Positions 33,281 through 42,201 of a stretch of DNA of 64,000 bases are shown here, piece after piece. This stretch comes from Xanthobacteraceae bacterium (GTDB lineage Bacteria > Pseudomonadota > Alphaproteobacteria > Rhizobiales > Xanthobacteraceae): positions 28,730 to 92,729 of the forward strand of contig JAQGJU010000068.1 of assembly GCA_028290465.1 (NCBI GenBank). The letters run 5' to 3'. The translations under genes were made by a program, and so were the position numbers. Numbering within the stretch: position 1 is the stretch's first letter; each line of letters opens with the position of its first letter. Under the pieces are notes generated by a model. The model saw only the letters and a program-made list of their open reading frames with translations. It was not told where the DNA came from and made no database searches.

Positions 33281-34600
33281 TCACCCCTCAAACTCCAGCA
33301 CATCGAATCCGACATTGCGGTCGACAATGCAGATCAGCCCCCGGTCGTCGAGCGCGACGTCGTTGGTCTGCGGTGCCGGGCGTCCTCCCGCCGGTTCGGG
33401 AATGAAATGGCCGACCTCGCGCGGCGCCATCGGATTGGCGACATCGATGATGCGAAGACCCGCCCCGAACCACACCGCATAGACCAGTGTGCCCGCCATC
33501 TTTTCGTAGAACTGATGCGCGCCGAACCGCGCGCCGGGCGTCCTGGCGAACGGCGAGTCCATTTCGCTCACCTCAAATATAGCCAGCGGCTGGATCGCGG
33601 CCGGATCGGTGACATCGAAGGTCAGCATGCTGGCATGCGGCCGACCGCGCCGAGACGCTTCCTCGCCAGCGCCCTGCGCCTGATCTTCCTCGTCGATGGC
33701 GATCGCGATGCGCCGGCCGAGAATCCGGCCCGGCACCGGCATCACCGTATGCGTCGGCTCCGGAAACGGCGGATGATAATTATGGCTGCCGAGCGTGCGC
33801 GGCGCGCGGATATCCGACACATCCACGATAGCAAAGCCGCCATGCCAGCAACTGGCCCACATCTCGTCGCCGAAACGCAGCGCATGGTGCAATCGCGTGC
33901 GCCGTCCAAACCAGGTCGGCGTCTCGCCGCCGGCGCGATGCTGGCCCGGAATCCACCAGCGCGACACTTCGGTCGGCCGTTGCGGATCGGCGATGTCGTA
34001 GGTCACCAGGATATTGCCGACAAAGCCCGGCATCTCGGTGGACATGTAGGCGTAGCGCGCGTCCATGTCGAAACGATGCACGCCGATGCCGCCGGTCTTC
34101 TGATAGTGGATCAGCTTCGGCTTTGCGGGGGTCGAGACGTCATAGATCTTGAAGCCGCCTTTGTCGTAGCCGCGCTTGTCAAACGCTTCGATCTCGCCGA
34201 TGTCGGCTTCCGATATGTTCATCTTCTCGGCGAGTTCGGCGCGGGTCGGCTCGCGTCCCAAGGCCGTGACGAGTTGCTGGCGGGTTGCCGGCAATTGTTC
34301 GGCGCGCCGTCCGATCGGGGTCGGATTGCGCTCATGGTTGACGATCATCACGTCGCCGACGACGCGGACCTTGTGGGCGTGCGACTCCGGGTCGTCAACC
34401 ATGACGGATGCGACGACGCGTGGCTTCGACGGGTCGGAGATGTCGATGATCGAAGTGCCGAGACCGGCGGCGTTGGGAATATGCCCGACATAGGCATGAT
34501 GGCCCGCAACGGTGACCTGTCCGGCGCCAGGCAGATCTAGATGGCCGAGGCGGCGCACTTTGCTGGCGAGCGCGGCACCCTGATTGTCGTGTTTGTTCAT
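33281..34600 (-). CDS. LVIVD-repeat beta-propeller protein
   Basis: A 439-residue protein from ATG 34600. An in-frame TTG at 34612 is the only other option. It contains repeated segments such as GTSIIDISDPSKPRVVA, GGFAIVDVSDIRAPRTLG and LRIIDVANPMAPREVG, the LVIVD repeat, which folds as a beta-propeller. An internal piece TRAELAEKMNISEADIGEIE looks like a helix-turn-helix insert between blades, near residues 108-128. There is no signal peptide. Family members have no settled function. Near-identical inverted repeats lie on both sides. Confidence 0.8.
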   Translation of the reverse strand: MNKHDNQGAALASKVRRLGHLDLPGAGQVTVAGHHAYVGHIPNAAGLGTSIIDISDPSKPRVVASVMVDDPESHAHKVRVVGDVMIVNHERNPTPIGRRAEQLPATRQQLVTALGREPTRAELAEKMNISEADIGEIEAFDKRGYDKGGFKIYDVSTPAKPKLIHYQKTGGIGVHRFDMDARYAYMSTEMPGFVGNILVTYDIADPQRPTEVSRWWIPGQHRAGGETPTWFGRRTRLHHALRFGDEMWASCWHGGFAIVDVSDIRAPRTLGSHNYHPPFPEPTHTVMPVPGRILGRRIAIAIDEEDQAQGAGEEASRRGRPHASMLTFDVTDPAAIQPLAIFEVSEMDSPFARTPGARFGAHQFYEKMAGTLVYAVWFGAGLRIIDVANPMAPREVGHFIPEPAGGRPAPQTNDVALDDRGLICIVDRNVGFDVLEFEG

Positions 34601-34675
34601 GTGCGATCTCAACTTTGCTAGAGCGGGCTTAGCTCACGTTGATTCATATTCGTTCGGCATGGCCACCGGCACGGC

Positions 34676-34792
34676 TTCACTTCTCCCCGGTGGGGAGAGG
34701 TCGGCGAGCGAAGCGAGCCGGGTGAGGGGGATTGCCTATCGAGAGTCCTAGACCCCCTCACCCCCGCCCTCTCCCCAGCGGGGAGAGGAAGC
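34676..34792. repeat. Inverted-repeat element, right copy beside LVIVD gene
   Basis: CTCCCCGGTGGGGAGAGG, a GCGAGCGAAGCGAGCCG palindrome, the 37-base core at 34720-34756 (reverse complement of the left copy), and CTCCCCAGCGGGGAGAGG at the far side. It has the same parts as 33143-33270 in opposite orientation. Confidence 0.75.
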
Positions 34793-34883
34793 GTGCAGCA
34801 TTTGAGGTAGCCTCAGCACCTGAACTAGCCCGCGCATGACGACGGAGCGCGGCTCGGCCTTCACTCAGATTCTGCGTTCAATT

Positions 34884-35873
34884 CTAATCAAACGCCGCGC
34901 CGGACGCCTTGACGATGGCGGTCCATTTCGGAATCTCGGCATTGATATAGGCCGCGAATTCTTCCGGCGTGTCGCCGACGAGATCGACGCCGAGCTTCTG
35001 CAAGGACTTCCGCGTCTCCGGATCGTTCAGCGTGGCGATCGTGGCGCGGTGCAGGGCCGTGATGATTTCCTTCGGCGTCTTGGCCGGCGCCACCAGACCG
35101 TGCCAGGTCGTGGCCTCAAAGCCCGGAAGCCCGGCTTCGTCGACGGTCGGGACATCGGGCGTGACCGCGGTGCGTTTCAGCGTGGTCACGGCCAACGGCC
35201 GCAATTGGCCGTTCTCGATGTAGCCGACCACCGATGCGGCGGTCGCGAACATCATCTGGACGTGTCCGGCGATCACGTCCTGCAGGGCCGGCGCGGCGCC
35301 TTTGTAGGCAACGTGAACGATGTCGACCTTGGCCTCGGACTTGAACAACTCGCCGGCCAGGTGCGCCGCAGCGCCGTGGCCCGACGAAGCAAAATTGAAC
35401 TTCCCGGGATTGGCCTTGGCGAGCGCGATCAACTCCTTCAGCGATTTCGCCTGCACGGCCGGATTAACCACCAGGATATTTGCCTGCAATCCGATCAGCG
35501 AGATCGGCGCGAAGTCCTTCTGCGCGTCATAGGAGATCTTTTTATACAAGCTGGCATTGGTGGCCAGGATGCTGTTGTTGCCCATCAGCAGCGTGTAGCC
35601 GTCCGGTGTGGCTCTTGCGACCGCGTCGGCCGCGATATTGCCGCCGGCGCCGGGCCGGTTCTCGATGATGAACGGCTGGCCGAGCAATTGCTCCATCTTC
35701 TTGCCGACGATGCGGGCCAGGATGTCGCTCGGTCCGCCGGGCGTGAAGGCGACCACCAAGGTCACCGGACGTGTCGGATAGTCGGCGGCGACGGCCGACA
35801 TTGTGCCGACAGCAGATATTGTTCCGAATGCGGCCAGCATGCCGGCTAGCAGCATCACTTTCAATTTGAACAT
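34884..35873 (-). CDS. TctC/Bug-type tripartite tricarboxylate transporter binding protein
   Basis: A 329-residue secreted protein from ATG 35873, which has TTTGGAGG in place; the further upstream start at 35909 lacks support. The signal peptide ends near AVAADYP. Family landmarks are YPTRPVTLVVAFTPGGPSD, ENRPGAGG, DGYTLLMG and TPDVPTVDEAGLPGFE. It stands alone with repeats on both sides; ligand and permease unknown. Confidence 0.93.
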   Translation of the reverse strand: MFKLKVMLLAGMLAAFGTISAVGTMSAVAADYPTRPVTLVVAFTPGGPSDILARIVGKKMEQLLGQPFIIENRPGAGGNIAADAVARATPDGYTLLMGNNSILATNASLYKKISYDAQKDFAPISLIGLQANILVVNPAVQAKSLKELIALAKANPGKFNFASSGHGAAAHLAGELFKSEAKVDIVHVAYKGAAPALQDVIAGHVQMMFATAASVVGYIENGQLRPLAVTTLKRTAVTPDVPTVDEAGLPGFEATTWHGLVAPAKTPKEIITALHRATIATLNDPETRKSLQKLGVDLVGDTPEEFAAYINAEIPKWTAIVKASGAAFD

Positions 35874-35928
35874 GGATTCCTCCAAAGGCCCGCAATGCCA
35901 GACCGGCATCGGGCTACAATTCTTGATT

Positions 35929-36001
35929 GAGCATGATCGATTCCGAAACCGGTTCCAACCCTCGGATCAAATCCGGGGGCAGGCTTTTCGAATCATGCTC
36001 T
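35929..36001. repeat. Intergenic palindromic repeat with GAGCATGAT ends
   Basis: GAGCATGAT (35929-35937) and ATCATGCTC (35992-36000) form exact inverted ends; inner CCGAAACCGG and CCGGGGG pieces can also pair. This style of element is common in Bradyrhizobium and relatives (general knowledge). It lies between tctC and tupA. Confidence 0.7.
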
Positions 36002-36144
36002 AGCCGCCGCTGCGTCGGGTTCGACGCTTGACGTGGGCGATTATGCCGCACCGTACGCTGCCGCTCCGCGCCGTTCAACCGACCTGAAGTGGCGGAATCC
36101 GCCGGTGCACGATGATTAGATCGCCGTCCTGGGCATGTAGGGCA

Positions 36145-36993
36145 TCACGCGCCCGGCACACTGGCGTTCGGGAAGAATAATTGCTGGCCCTCGATCTTGT
36201 AGTCCGCGATGGCCTTCTGGCCTTCGGCCGACACCAGCCAGTCGATGAAGCTCTGGCCCAGCTCCTTCTTGACGCTGGGATGTTTCTCCGAATTGACCAG
36301 GATCACGCCATATTGGTTGAACAGCTTGTTGTCGCCTTCCACCAGGATGTCGAGATCGCCCTTGTTCTTGAACGAGATCCAGGTGCCGCGGTCGGCCAGC
36401 ACATAGGCGCCGCTGGCGCCGGCGGTGTTGAGCGCGGCGCCCATGCCCTGACCGATTTCCTTGTACCAGGGGCCTTTATCCTTCGCGATGTCGACGCCGA
36501 CAGCCTTCCAGAGATTGATCTCGGCGCTGTGCGTGCCGGAGCGGTCGCCGCGCGAGATGAATGACGCGTTGTTGGCCTGGATGGCTTTCAGCGCATCGTC
36601 GATGTTCTTGCCCTTGATGCCGGCCGGATCGGCCTTCGGGCCGATCAGCACCAAGTCGTTGTACATCACCGGATGGCGCTTCACGCCCGCGCCGTCCGCG
36701 ACGAATTTTTCTTCCTGCGATTTGGCGTGGACGAACACCACGTCGGCATCGCCGCGCTTGCCGGTGTCGAGCGCCTGGCCGGTGCCTTGCGCGACTACCT
36801 TCACGTCGATTCCGGTTTTGGCTTTGAACATCGGCAGGATGTGGCCGAACAGGCCGGAATCCTGCGTCGAGGTGGTCGACGATACGACGATGGATTTATC
36901 CTGCGCCAGTGCGGGCACGGCAAGCGCGGGTGCGAAAGCGGCCACAAGGGCGGCCAAGAAAACCGCAGAGAGAAGATGACGGCGGGCGAGCAT
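36145..36993 (-). CDS. tupA: Tungstate ABC transporter binding protein, TupA-like
   Basis: A 282-residue periplasmic protein from ATG 36993 (GGAAG six bases before; the ATG at 37005 is weaker). The signal peptide ends PALAQDK. SSTTSTQDSGLFGHILPMF is the typical TupA N-terminus, with the TTS ligand loop. SRGDRSGTHSAEINLW and ADRGTWISFKNKGDL are further family segments. TupA binds tungstate with very high affinity and discriminates against molybdate in studied cases. It is encoded downstream of tupB and tupC, so all three form one operon. Confidence 0.92.
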   Translation of the reverse strand: MLARRHLLSAVFLAALVAAFAPALAVPALAQDKSIVVSSTTSTQDSGLFGHILPMFKAKTGIDVKVVAQGTGQALDTGKRGDADVVFVHAKSQEEKFVADGAGVKRHPVMYNDLVLIGPKADPAGIKGKNIDDALKAIQANNASFISRGDRSGTHSAEINLWKAVGVDIAKDKGPWYKEIGQGMGAALNTAGASGAYVLADRGTWISFKNKGDLDILVEGDNKLFNQYGVILVNSEKHPSVKKELGQSFIDWLVSAEGQKAIADYKIEGQQLFFPNASVPGA

Positions 36994-37014
36994 GGTTTCT
37001 TCCATGGTGTTTTG

Positions 37015-37740
37015 TTAAATCAGCAAGTCGCCATTGAGAAAGCGACGGGCCTCAAGGGTGCTGGGCGCGTCAAAGAAAGTGCCGGCCTTGCCGGTTTCGG
37101 CGGTGCGGCCGCGATGCATCAGGACGATGTCATCGGCGAGCCGTCGCGCTTGACCAAGATCGTGCGTCGACATCACCACGCGGACGCCGCGCGCCGCGAT
37201 GCCGCGGATGATGTCCTCGATCGATTTGGTCGACGCCGGATCGAGGCTCGCGGTCGGCTCGTCGAGAAACAGCACGGCCGGATCGCGGGCCAGGGCGCGG
37301 GCCAGCGCCAGACGCTGCTGTTCGCCGCCGGACAATTGCCGCGCCGGCCGTTCGCCGAAGCCTTCCAGGCCGACTTGGGTCAGCAGTGTCGTGGCGCGGG
37401 TGTTGCGCTCGGCGCGCGGCAAGCCGGCCGCCGCGAGCGCGTAATGGATGTTGCCGGCGGCGCTCCGCCGCAGCATCGCCGGGCGCTGGAACAGAAAGGC
37501 GCGACGCGTCGGCGGCACGTTCTCGCGGCCGCCCCAGCTGACGCGGCCCGACGTCGGCCGGATCAGTCCCATGGCGAGACGCAGCAAGGTGGTTTTGCCG
37601 GCGCCATTCGGGCCGAGCAGCACGGTCGTGCCCGTTCCGCCGATCGCCCATTCGAGGTCCGCAATTGCGCGGACGTCGCGCACCGCGAACGACACGTTCT
37701 CGAACCGGATCGGCAATTCGTCGGACGGCGCGCGCATCAT
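37015..37740 (-). CDS. tupC: Tungstate ABC transporter ATP-binding protein
   Basis: A 241-residue ABC ATPase. Walker A is LGPNGAGKTT, the signature is LSGGEQQRLALARAL, Walker B is AVLFLDEPTASLD, and the switch His is in VMSTHDLGQA. The start at 37740 overlaps the tupB stop in ATGA (37737-37740). The longer open frame reaching 37998 is only a shadow of tupB. It powers tungstate import. Confidence 0.92.
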   Translation of the reverse strand: MMRAPSDELPIRFENVSFAVRDVRAIADLEWAIGGTGTTVLLGPNGAGKTTLLRLAMGLIRPTSGRVSWGGRENVPPTRRAFLFQRPAMLRRSAAGNIHYALAAAGLPRAERNTRATTLLTQVGLEGFGERPARQLSGGEQQRLALARALARDPAVLFLDEPTASLDPASTKSIEDIIRGIAARGVRVVMSTHDLGQARRLADDIVLMHRGRTAETGKAGTFFDAPSTLEARRFLNGDLLI

Positions 37741-38432
37741 GCTGCCCCGTAACGCTCGCCGGTCCGGCGCGTCGCCCAGGCCAGCGCATTGACCAGAATG
37801 ACGATGCCCATCAGTATCACTCCGAGGCCGATGGCCATCGGCAGGTCGCCCTTGGAGGTCTCCAGCGCGATCGCCGTGGTCATGGTCCGGGTGAAGCCCT
37901 CGATATTGCCGCCGACGATGATCACCGCGCCGACTTCCGCCGCCGCCCGGCCGAAGCCGGCCAGCAGCGCCGTGATCAGGCTGAAGCGGCCGTCCCAAAT
38001 CAGCGTGGCGACCTTGGCGAACGGACCGACGTCCATGGCGGTGAGTTCATCGCGATATTCCGCGGACAGGTCCTCGATGGTCTGCCGGGCCAGCGCCGCG
38101 ATGATCGGGGCGACCAGCAAGGTCTGTGCAATGATCATGGCTTGCGGGGTGAACAGCAGCCCGAAGCTGCCCAGCGGCCCGGACCGCGACAGCAGCAGAT
38201 AGATCGCGAGCCCCACCACCACCGGCGGCAGTCCCATCATGGCGTTGAGAATCACTACGACGGCGTCCCGGCCCGGAAACCGGGTCAACGCCAGTGCCGC
38301 GCCGGCCGGCACGCCGATCAGCGCCGCGCATAGCACCGCCGACAGGCTGACCAACAGCGACAGCCGAACGATGGCGAACAACCCGGGGTCGCCCGACAGC
38401 ACCAATTGGAGAGCGGAGGCAGGTTCCAACAT
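37737..38432 (-). CDS. tupB: Tungstate ABC transporter permease
   Basis: A 231-residue inner-membrane protein with five or six helices, beginning with VRLSLLVSLSAVLCAALIG. The EAA-type cytoplasmic loop lies in GFGRAAAEVGAVIIVGGN and GFTRTMTTAIALET follows, as in TupB/WtpB. The start at 38432 is set by length; no strong ribosome site is visible, because a palindrome takes the place where it should be. It is the first gene of tupBCA. Confidence 0.9.
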   Translation of the reverse strand: MLEPASALQLVLSGDPGLFAIVRLSLLVSLSAVLCAALIGVPAGAALALTRFPGRDAVVVILNAMMGLPPVVVGLAIYLLLSRSGPLGSFGLLFTPQAMIIAQTLLVAPIIAALARQTIEDLSAEYRDELTAMDVGPFAKVATLIWDGRFSLITALLAGFGRAAAEVGAVIIVGGNIEGFTRTMTTAIALETSKGDLPMAIGLGVILMGIVILVNALAWATRRTGERYGAA

Positions 38433-38447
38433 GACGTATATTACGTC
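38433..38447. promoter_or_regulatory. Palindrome abutting tupB start, candidate operator
   Basis: GACGTA-TAT-TACGTC is a perfect inverted repeat directly touching the tupB start codon on the minus strand. It may bind a metal-oxyanion regulator or form an RNA hairpin that blocks the ribosome site. It does not match the ModE consensus that I know. The remaining 200 bases to the tRNA hold A/T-rich DNA and no gene. Confidence 0.45.
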
Positions 38448-38647
38448 GTAATTTCCTAAAGACGCAAATACAGTAATTTAAACATATTAGTGCATATAAA
38501 TGAGAAGCAATTGCACCGAGGGGGAAGGCGGAGGTGAGAAATCGGGGTGCCCGCTCCGGCGCTCATGGCCTTGGCCAAATTCCAGCATCATGGGGTCTGG
38601 GTTGTCAGGGGGCGAACCGTGGCTATAGTGCGCGCGCGCCTGATCGC

Positions 38648-38737
38648 GGAGGGGTGGCCGAGTGGCTTAAGGCGCTCGCTTGGAAAGCGTGTATACGGGA
38701 AACTGTATCGCGGGTTCGAATCCCGCCCCCTCCGCCA
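38648..38737 (+). tRNA. tRNA-Ser (anticodon GGA)
   Basis: A 90-base class II tRNA. The acceptor stem GGAGGGG (38648-38654) pairs with CCCCTCC (38727-38733), then G and the encoded CCA (38735-38737). The anticodon arm has loop CTTGGAAAG with GGA at 38682-38684, reading UCC codons. The long variable arm (GTATACGGGAAACTGTATC region) and T loop GGTTCGAATCC are clear. Its 3' end looks like an integration site, as part of it recurs at 62146-62159. Confidence 0.96.
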
Positions 38738-38949
38738 GGGCCCCTGGGGCAACTATTCTCCAGGCCTTTTCGGGGCGCACAGAGCCCCACAACCGCGGGC
38801 ATTTCTCAATCAGGCTCTGAACCGCCAGTCCCGCATTCCCGCCGAAATCGTTCTCTCTCCGCTCTTCTTCTCCAAAGCTCTGAACTGCGGCGATTTAGTA
38901 CAGGCCGCGGAAAGTAGAGCGTTAGCAGTGGCCTAGCGTAGCCTGCCAG

Positions 38950-39375
38950 CAAAGTTGCTAGGCCAAGATCTTGGGTCTGGGACGGGCACTTCCGCAAAAG
39001 CAGTCATCGCGCAATCAATATCGTCGTCAAAGCTTTCTTCGCGCGCGGAGATAAGCGCGCCGTGGCCGTCGCTGGTCCGTTGCACGCGGTTCGCGAAGCG
39101 ACCTTGCAGGTCAAGCATGAACTCTAATGCGAAGTCGACAGAGCGATCCGCGACCAGCCATGACGGCATCAGCTTGGTGTCGGCGCTGATCGAGGTCCAG
39201 GTCCACGCGTCGCCAGCTTCGCCCGATGCCTTCCAATCTGTCGACGTGTTGGCGTTATCGATCCGACGAACAACCAGATTTCATCAACCTGAATCCGCCT
39301 GCAGGTCAGGTTGCGGAACGCTTGGTGCTGTTACGCGGTGCAGGCGCGGCCTTCTCTGGTCAGCCGGGCTGAAGC
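38950..39375 (-). pseudogene. Remnant of an IS1-like transposase
   Basis: On the minus strand, pieces in different frames match IS1/InsB-type transposases in order: FRNLTCRRIQVDEIWLFVG (about 39265-39320), then GDAWTWTSISADTKLMPSW (39155-39215), then SWLVADRSVDFALEFMLDL with QGRFANRVQRTSDGHGALIS following. At least two frame changes and a stop at about 39350 break it, and the C-terminus is replaced by unrelated text. It is not active. The gap from 38738 to 38950 has no other gene that I can see. Confidence 0.68.
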
Positions 39376-39396
39376 CGGTCAACTTGTGCAGTGCCC

Positions 39397-39762
39397 TCAC
39401 CGCCACCCGGCGAAGGTTGTCTGCAATTCGAGCCGAGTGGCGACCCGAAGCGCGTGGAGCGCATTTTTAGCAGGCATCATTTCTTCCGCTGTAAGCCCGC
39501 GGCGTGCATGATGCGCCGCGTATAGAATGATATCGAGCCTTCTCGCTGCTCGACCGGTCTCAATGAAGCCAACCGTTTCCGCCACACCGCAAATCCCGTG
39601 AATGCGGCGATAGGTCTCCGCAAGGGCGTCCGCCACCGTGGTGCCGCCCAAGAGATTCGGCAGCGCCGCATAGGTGTCCTCTATCTTGCTCTCGACGCTC
39701 GAAACAAAGCGCGTACGAACTCTCGCGAGGCGATCGGCAAACGTATTGGTCACGGCGTTCAC
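39397..39762 (-). CDS. Stand-alone HPt-like phosphotransfer protein
   Basis: A 121-residue helical protein. It aligns end to end with the protein at 42826-43197: ETYRRIHGICGVAETVGF here against EATYRRFHDMCGIGPTIGF there. The pattern around His55 (HxxCG...GF) resembles the HxLKG phosphorylation site of HPt domains. The GTG start at 39762 has no strong ribosome site, so the start is uncertain. It could shuttle phosphate between the kinases and regulators around it. The Cys next to the site is unusual. Role inferred from fold and context. Confidence 0.6.
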   Translation of the reverse strand: MNAVTNTFADRLARVRTRFVSSVESKIEDTYAALPNLLGGTTVADALAETYRRIHGICGVAETVGFIETGRAARRLDIILYAAHHARRGLTAEEMMPAKNALHALRVATRLELQTTFAGWR

Positions 39763-40014
39763 CCTTCGAAATATTATGATGGCAGAAGTTGAATGCCATC
39801 GCCAACCATACAGCAGAACGGACCAGAAGTATTGATCGTATTAGTACTAAACTCTAGCTTGATCCGATAAGCGAAGGCGCCTCATGGCTGGCCCGGCGTT
39901 CGAGCGGCCGAACTCACCACTCTTAAAGTCAACTATCCGTGTCGGTCGCGGGCACTTCGGACCGCGGAGGAGAAACTCCCGAGCGTGCGTCGTTCTCAGT
40001 GGCGATCGTGCAGA
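39763..40014. other. Intergenic region between HPt-like and response regulator genes
   Basis: It holds the promoter side of the HPt-like gene, with a TATTGATCGTATTAGTACTAAAC stretch near 39830-39852 that is A/T-rich. I see no gene or clear hairpin. Confidence 0.3.
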
Positions 40015-40482
40015 TTAGCTGCTTTCTTGCAGTGCGATGGTGCGGTCGCACGTTCGAAATGGCCGCCTCGAGCGCCGTGCAGGATCAGCATGGTCTTGCA
40101 TCCGCAGTGCCGCGCGCCACGCTTGTATCAGCACATCCGCCGCGACCCACGGCTTTTGCATATAGACGATATCGTTGGGCAGAGATTTCCAACGTACTCC
40201 AGCGTCGCCCGACGTGACGATCATTGTAACCTGCGGCCAAAGCACTCCGACCCGGCGCACGAGATCGACGCCGTCGAGAATACCAGGCAGGTGAATGTCG
40301 GTGAAGAGGAATGCGACATCGTTGCCTCGCTTGCAAAGCGTCGCGAACGCTTCCTCGGAATCTTCGCACGTCACGATCCGCAGGTCGGTTTGCCGCAGGA
40401 CCGCGGCCGCGACCTCGCGCAAGTCGGGGTCATCCTCGACGACCAACGCGATAGGTGCGTCTTTGCAACTATAGTCGGACAT
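40015..40482 (-). CDS. Single-domain response regulator
   Basis: A 155-residue CheY-like receiver from ATG 40482, which has AGAGGG six bases upstream (the ATG at 40488 has no spacing). Acidic pair in VVEDDPD, phospho-acceptor Asp62 in FTDIHLPG, Thr/Ser in TSGD and Lys110 in MQKPW. The tail of 35 residues is basic and unstructured. There is no output domain. It may relay to an HPt protein. It lies downstream of the hybrid kinase at 40642-42201 on the same strand. Confidence 0.9.
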   Translation of the reverse strand: MSDYSCKDAPIALVVEDDPDLREVAAAVLRQTDLRIVTCEDSEEAFATLCKRGNDVAFLFTDIHLPGILDGVDLVRRVGVLWPQVTMIVTSGDAGVRWKSLPNDIVYMQKPWVAADVLIQAWRAALRMQDHADPARRSRRPFRTCDRTIALQESS

Positions 40483-40641
40483 TGTCATCCCTCTTTGCCC
40501 AATACCTCGCTAAACACATCGGCATCAATCGCCACAAGTGCTCGCCGTATCAGTTTAGGCTCGATTCCCTTTCGCACTATTCGAAAGTCTCGGAAATGTT
40601 TATGTAAGGGTCCACAGTGTGCATTTAATTTGCCGCATAGA

Positions 40642-42201
40642 TTAAGCGGCGCGCGTCAGCAAAAGTGTTTCCCCATCCCGCAGTATTGCCAAGCTGGTGG
40701 AGCTTTCGACGATCGACTTCAGCCGCGCGAACTCCGGTGGTTTTGTCAGGTAGCCGCATGCGCCGAGCTCTCGCGCCTTGGAAGTGTCTTCGGCGTAAGT
40801 CGAGGTCGAGCACATGATGACCTTGACGCGATCCAATAGCTTCTCCGTGCCCATCCGTTCGAGCAATTCAAAGCCGTCCATTCGCGGCATGTTGACGTCG
40901 AGCAGCACAAGGTCAATGTCGGTGTCACGCAATCGGTCGAGGGCTTCGCGGCCGTCCTGCGCCAAAATCACATTGCATCTCAGCCGATTGCGCTCGATCA
41001 GCAGCATCTGGGTCAGTTCAAGATCGATGTCGTTATCGTCCACCAGCAACACGGTGGCGAGCTTCTGGATCGGTTTCTCGTGAGCAGCCTCCAGCACCAA
41101 GGAAGGGGCGGAAATCACCGTTGCGACCGGGAGGAATACTTTTGGGATGCTGAAGACGAAGGTCGAGCCTTTGTCGTCGTTCGATTCGTACCAGATCTTT
41201 CCGCCATGCAGTTCGATGATCTTGCGGCAGGTCGCCAGACCCAACCCGGAGCCCTGCGTCTTGTGATGTGATAGTCGTTTGAATGGCTTGAACAGCTTTT
41301 CAGAATCCTCGGCTGCTATCCCGGGGCCGTTGTCGCACACCCGAAACATCCAATGATCGGCGGCCTCGTCGACGTCGATGCTAATCTGCGGTGCCGTAGT
41401 GCAATGCCGAATGGCGTTGGATAAAAGTTGCTGGAAGACCTGGATCATCTGCATCCGGTTTACGCAGAGCGTTGGCAGGGGCTGCCATGTGATGACCGCC
41501 TGCCGCTCGCGGATCAGCAACTTGATATTGTCCTTTGCGGCCTCAAACGCCTCATTGGCGTCGCAGACTTCACGGCTGGCCTGTTCGGCAGCATCGAGCC
41601 GGATGTAGACATAGACCGTGTCGATCAACGCATTCATCCGTTCGGCGGCATTTTGGATCGACTGAAAATAGCCTTTAGTCTTGCCCGCGAACGTCACCTC
41701 TGCGTTCACCAAGTCCAGCAGGGTTCTAATCGTGCGCACCGGCTCCTTCAGATCGTGCGCCAGCGCGCGAGCGAATACATCAAGCGAACTGCGTTGCTCG
41801 GAGACGCGGTTCTGCACTTCACTTTGCTGAATCGGCTCGTGGATTACTTGCTCCAGGGATTGGGCATAGGTGCTCGACCTGGAGGCGAGTGCCTTCTCGG
41901 CCAAGCGCCGCATGACGTTAACGGAAATCACGGCCAGCATGAGAATGAGCGCAAGCCCGATAAGATTGATGGCAAGAAAGAGCTTGAGATCGATCTCGAG
42001 GGCTCGGTTCACCACTTCGGCAGCGGATCGCGACGAGACAACGAGATAGCTCGCAGATCCGGTGACGAAAGTGAGGAAGCCGCAGGCCAGGGCGAGCGGC
42101 CAGACAAATCCAGAGCCCGGCTTGCCGGTTCGCTTCGTCGCCTGCGCGTCAGCCGACACGGCAACGGCTCGTTTGAGTTCGCCCAAGGTGGGAACTTTCA
42201 T
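40642..42201 (-). CDS. Membrane hybrid histidine kinase with C-terminal receiver
   Basis: A 519-residue kinase. Two membrane helices (about residues 32-57 and 72-95) enclose a very short periplasmic loop. Then comes the phospho-acceptor His149 in ALAHDLKEP and the ATP-binding part with LLSNAIRH (N box), DNGPG and GSGLGLATCRKI. A receiver domain follows with Asp435 in LLDVNMPRMDG and Lys in LTKPPEF. The small periplasmic loop argues against a classical ligand. It probably signals through the single receiver or an HPt protein nearby. Confidence 0.92.
   Translation of the reverse strand: MKVPTLGELKRAVAVSADAQATKRTGKPGSGFVWPLALACGFLTFVTGSASYLVVSSRSAAEVVNRALEIDLKLFLAINLIGLALILMLAVISVNVMRRLAEKALASRSSTYAQSLEQVIHEPIQQSEVQNRVSEQRSSLDVFARALAHDLKEPVRTIRTLLDLVNAEVTFAGKTKGYFQSIQNAAERMNALIDTVYVYIRLDAAEQASREVCDANEAFEAAKDNIKLLIRERQAVITWQPLPTLCVNRMQMIQVFQQLLSNAIRHCTTAPQISIDVDEAADHWMFRVCDNGPGIAAEDSEKLFKPFKRLSHHKTQGSGLGLATCRKIIELHGGKIWYESNDDKGSTFVFSIPKVFLPVATVISAPSLVLEAAHEKPIQKLATVLLVDDNDIDLELTQMLLIERNRLRCNVILAQDGREALDRLRDTDIDLVLLDVNMPRMDGFELLERMGTEKLLDRVKVIMCSTSTYAEDTSKARELGACGYLTKPPEFARLKSIVESSTSLAILRDGETLLLTRAA

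Noticed and set aside
37741..37998. Upstream extension of the tupC frame
   Set aside because: It is covered by tupB in another frame, and ATG 37740 overlaps the tupB stop in the usual coupled way.
38955..39470. A 171-codon plus-strand frame near the tRNA
   Set aside because: The other strand carries recognisable IS1-like transposase pieces; the plus frame has no motif.
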